Shown: positions 61,057 through 64,000 of the stretch, one piece after another
How positions within the stretch are numbered: position 1 is the first letter of the stretch
How the letters are laid out: the number at the start of each line of letters is the position of its first letter
Source of the DNA: Colius striatus
Lineage: Eukaryota > Chordata > Aves > Coliiformes > Coliidae
Reading direction: 5' to 3'
Assembly: GCF_028858725.1 (NCBI RefSeq)
Contig: NC_084761.1
Span: 34,564,501 to 34,628,500 of the forward strand
DNA: 64,000 nucleotides
The notes under the pieces: generated by a model
The model's input: the letters and a program-made list of their open reading frames with translations, nothing else
The model's database searches: none
What the model was told of the DNA's origin: nothing
Position numbers and translations under genes: made by a program

Positions 61057-64000
61057 ACTTAAGAACTGAGGAATAATTGAAATTCAAATACTAAAGCTGA
61101 ATTCACATACATAGCATTTTTGTGCTCTGGGATGACTTCATGAATCCAAGGCCGTTTGACCGCTACCCCACCCCCCCTCCAAGCATTCAGTTCGCAGACA
61201 ACCTCTAGGAGGGGCAGTAACTGGATTTGCTACATCCCCACATCCAATGTAAATTTCTTGCACTTGAAAAGCCAAACTAAGCCACATCCCATTAACCAGA
61301 AATATCTGGGAGCAGTAGTACAGCATATCCTGTGGAAACAAGAGAAAGTATGGCTGGAAAAAAGGAGGCAAGTACTCATTGCATGGTGGGGCAATCAGAA
61401 CCAGCTTACTACTCAAGCCTGCAGTGCCCTGGAGTGCCCATATACAAAGAGAGCAGAGCATGCTAGGAAAGTTTTGCTTTAAAGGTATACACTGATCACC
61501 ACTCAGTTATACAATTTGTTGCCACCTGGTTCCTAGTTCAAATGGAACGTGAGGAAAACCACTCATTTATTTGTGTTCTGTCTTTTTCATGATGTTACAA
61601 TGACAAAACACCTACCCAGAACCATTCTGGGTGCAACTTGCCCATTACCTCCTAAGATTCTTACCCAGCCCCAAAGGCCAGCTGTGCCCCACAGCTGCAG
61701 GTTTTGGCTATGTCGTTCACAGGAGTTAGGAAAACATGAAAGCATTTGCAGCGTGGCAGCCTTTGAACATTTGACCCGTGGTACCAAAGCAACACCTGAC
61801 CTTAAGTCTGCCAACCTGTGCCCATGGCCAGCTCCAGCCCCACACTGGTTTGGAAAGCGAACAGATTGGAGCCAGCCGTTTCCAAATGCCAGGTTCCTGT
61901 GCCAAACTGTTCTCAGCGGTTGAGAAATCAGATGGGAGGAGGCTTTTCCTGAGCTGCTACATTGATCCTGAGCAAGAGACCCTTGATTATTTAGGAGTCA
62001 GTGATCCCCACAGCAGCCTGGGGCGGGGCTGGGCTGCGTGCTGGATACAGCTTTCAGTTCTCCCTTGGGTCACATGGACCCCTTGGCTGCAGGAAACCTC
62101 CCCCAGCTCATCGTAACAGTGAAGCTGGTGGTCATCTCCCACTCTACACCCTGACCGCACCACCTACCTGGCCTTGCCTTTATCAAACAGGGCAGCAACA
62201 TGTTGGTCATGGGAACATCCTTTAGAAACAGGGTTGTTTTCTCCCTAGAAAATTGTAAACTAGCTGATGCAATGAAGAGAGGGAGCTGCTCTCCACGGAT
62301 GGGGCTGCATCTGCTCCGTGCAGCATGCTATGGGAAAATCCATCTGCACTTCATCCAATGTTACGTGACTGAGGTACCTGCCATCTGAAGGGATGTACAA
62401 TTTACATGCTGTCTTCCCTGTCTTAGACTTGTTAAAGCAGTCATTAAGCTCTTTGTTGCTAAGCCGTCCTTACTGAGATCCAGACAGGGCCCCGCACCAT
62501 CTCTGTCTCCTCAACCCCCTCTGGTAGTACAGAGCAGCTGCAAAATAAAATAAAAGGTGGCTTGGGTTTGGGTTTTTTTTTGGCTGAATTTGTAAGGGAA
62601 GGAGGCTCACATTGTACATTATGTGTGTGTGTATGTGTCAGTTCATTCCCAGCAGTAACGTTTGAATCTACTGTCACACTTCAGTAAGTCTGACAGAGGC
62701 ATAGCAAGGCTATTCTGCTGGATAGAAATGGAAGGACCTGTGGGTACTTCTGCCAACCTTCTGCCTAACTAGATGCCAGAGAATCAGCCTCTTTTCCCTG
62801 GTCCCCTCAAACACAGAGCCGCAGCCATGCACATCTAAACCCTGAGATGCCAGTTTGTAGGCCCTGATCTCCCAGGGGGGCTACCATAGGGTTTTACTGA
62901 TCTCCTACTGTGGGTTTCTATCTGCTCTTCTCACAGCTGGCTACTGCTCTTTGTTTGAAAGATAACATAAAATATTCCTAAATAAGATAGTGCTGACAGG
63001 TTTTTTTTTGTTTAATGGCCACTTCCTTGTGATCTGGACTCAACTGACTCTTGCCACCACCACTTGATGAACCTGCCCACTCTTCCCAAAAGTGTTCACA
63101 GGACTCAGATGGCCACTAGCTGGCTGGGAAGGACTTCTAACTCATTGTAACACATTATCTTGCAGTAGTAAGCCATTTCTCAACCTGTCAACGAAGCAAC
63201 TAGCTTGTTCTTGAGTGTCAATTCTGGGTTGCTTATGTCTATGCCCATATTACATGCTGACCTCCACTGCACCTCCTCCACATCTGTGTTCCCTGCTGTG
63301 CCCTGATAATGTCGACATGTAGAAGCAATCTGCAAGAACAAGAGTTTCTGCAGCAAAGAGCCTGCAATGCTACTGGGGTTTATAATCCTGTGTGCTCTGA
63401 CTCTGTTGATGAAATGTCAAGTTATATGCTTTATAGTCTATCTTAATTATCAAGCCGTTACACAGCATACAGAGTTTCCCCTAGTGCTAGTTTTAAATCC
63501 CAACCGTGGGTTGTTTGGTTTTTGGGGTATTTTTTTCCCTTCTAATAATCCCCAAGTACTGCTGAGAAAACAATAGTCAGGGTGCAAGTTGCCTCATGTC
63601 CATTCTCTTTGCCGGCTTCCTACTAACAAAGAAGTTTCTAACGAAAAAAAGCAACCCTCTCTCCAGTGACAGCAGTGCCACGTGGTCTTTTCGTGTCTCT
63701 CTGGGCCTCATCATCAGGGTGATACACAGAGCTTGGCTGAGCTCAAGTGACGCCAGCAGGTCAAAGCTCTGGCCAGAGAAGGCTGAGGCAATGCTATCCT
63801 GGTGAGTGATGCAACCAGGGGCTATGGAGAGGGCTATATTTCTTATTTGAAACATCTGCCTGTCACTTAGTGTTCAAACATGCAGTTCAAGGCTGCTAGT
63901 AGGTGCTTGTGTCATGGTAATGACTGTGACAGGCTTTTTCCATCATCTCTTAAGGAGGAGGTGGTTGTGACATTTGGTTTGAGTGCTGCTTTGAAGCCAC
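61057..64000. other. Intergenic to window end, no gene assigned
   Basis: Slightly GC-richer than the middle of the window. It holds a short (GT)n run at 62622-62639 and overlapping open frames on both strands at 63577-63855 with splice-like sites (see findings). No gene could be named. Confidence 0.45.

Overview
This is a vertebrate, almost certainly avian, nuclear window. The evidence is abundant CR1 retrotransposon copies, nearly all 5'-truncated and some ending in the bird-typical ATTCTATG octamer tail, a few much older CR1 and MIR-like relics, A+T-rich non-coding DNA, GT-AG introns, and one housekeeping gene inside a CpG island. No prokaryotic, plasmid or phage feature was seen, and I did not recognise an LTR retrovirus.

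The only gene I can name with confidence is LSM6 on the plus strand. A CpG island spans about 50.76-51.70 kb. A non-coding first exon ends at 51129 with a strong GT donor, and three coding exons lie at 52409-52502, 55454-55567 and 57184-57218. Spliced together they encode the 80-residue Sm-like protein LSM6, complete from start to stop. Two poly(A) signals follow at 57335 and 57411.

The first 50 kb is a gene-poor upstream domain. It holds an orphan CpG island at 5.2-5.7 kb, CR1 copies of several ages, two long pyrimidine pentanucleotide arrays (13.87-14.01 and 38.46-38.59 kb), and a 25-bp tandem triplet at 18.14 kb. It also holds a roughly 190-bp inverted duplication (16105-16293 and 16929-17117) whose right arm directly abuts a 62-bp CR1 tail. 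Two minus-strand open stretches look more protein-like than the background: 19062-19451, with a possible membrane helix, and 26216-26332, a GC-rich 39-codon frame. I cannot assign either one.

The DNA after LSM6 (57.4-64 kb) contains two more minus-oriented CR1 copies and otherwise unassigned sequence. I found no convincing undescribed multi-gene system. The best leads are the CR1-linked inverted duplication, the orphan CpG island and the two unassigned open frames.
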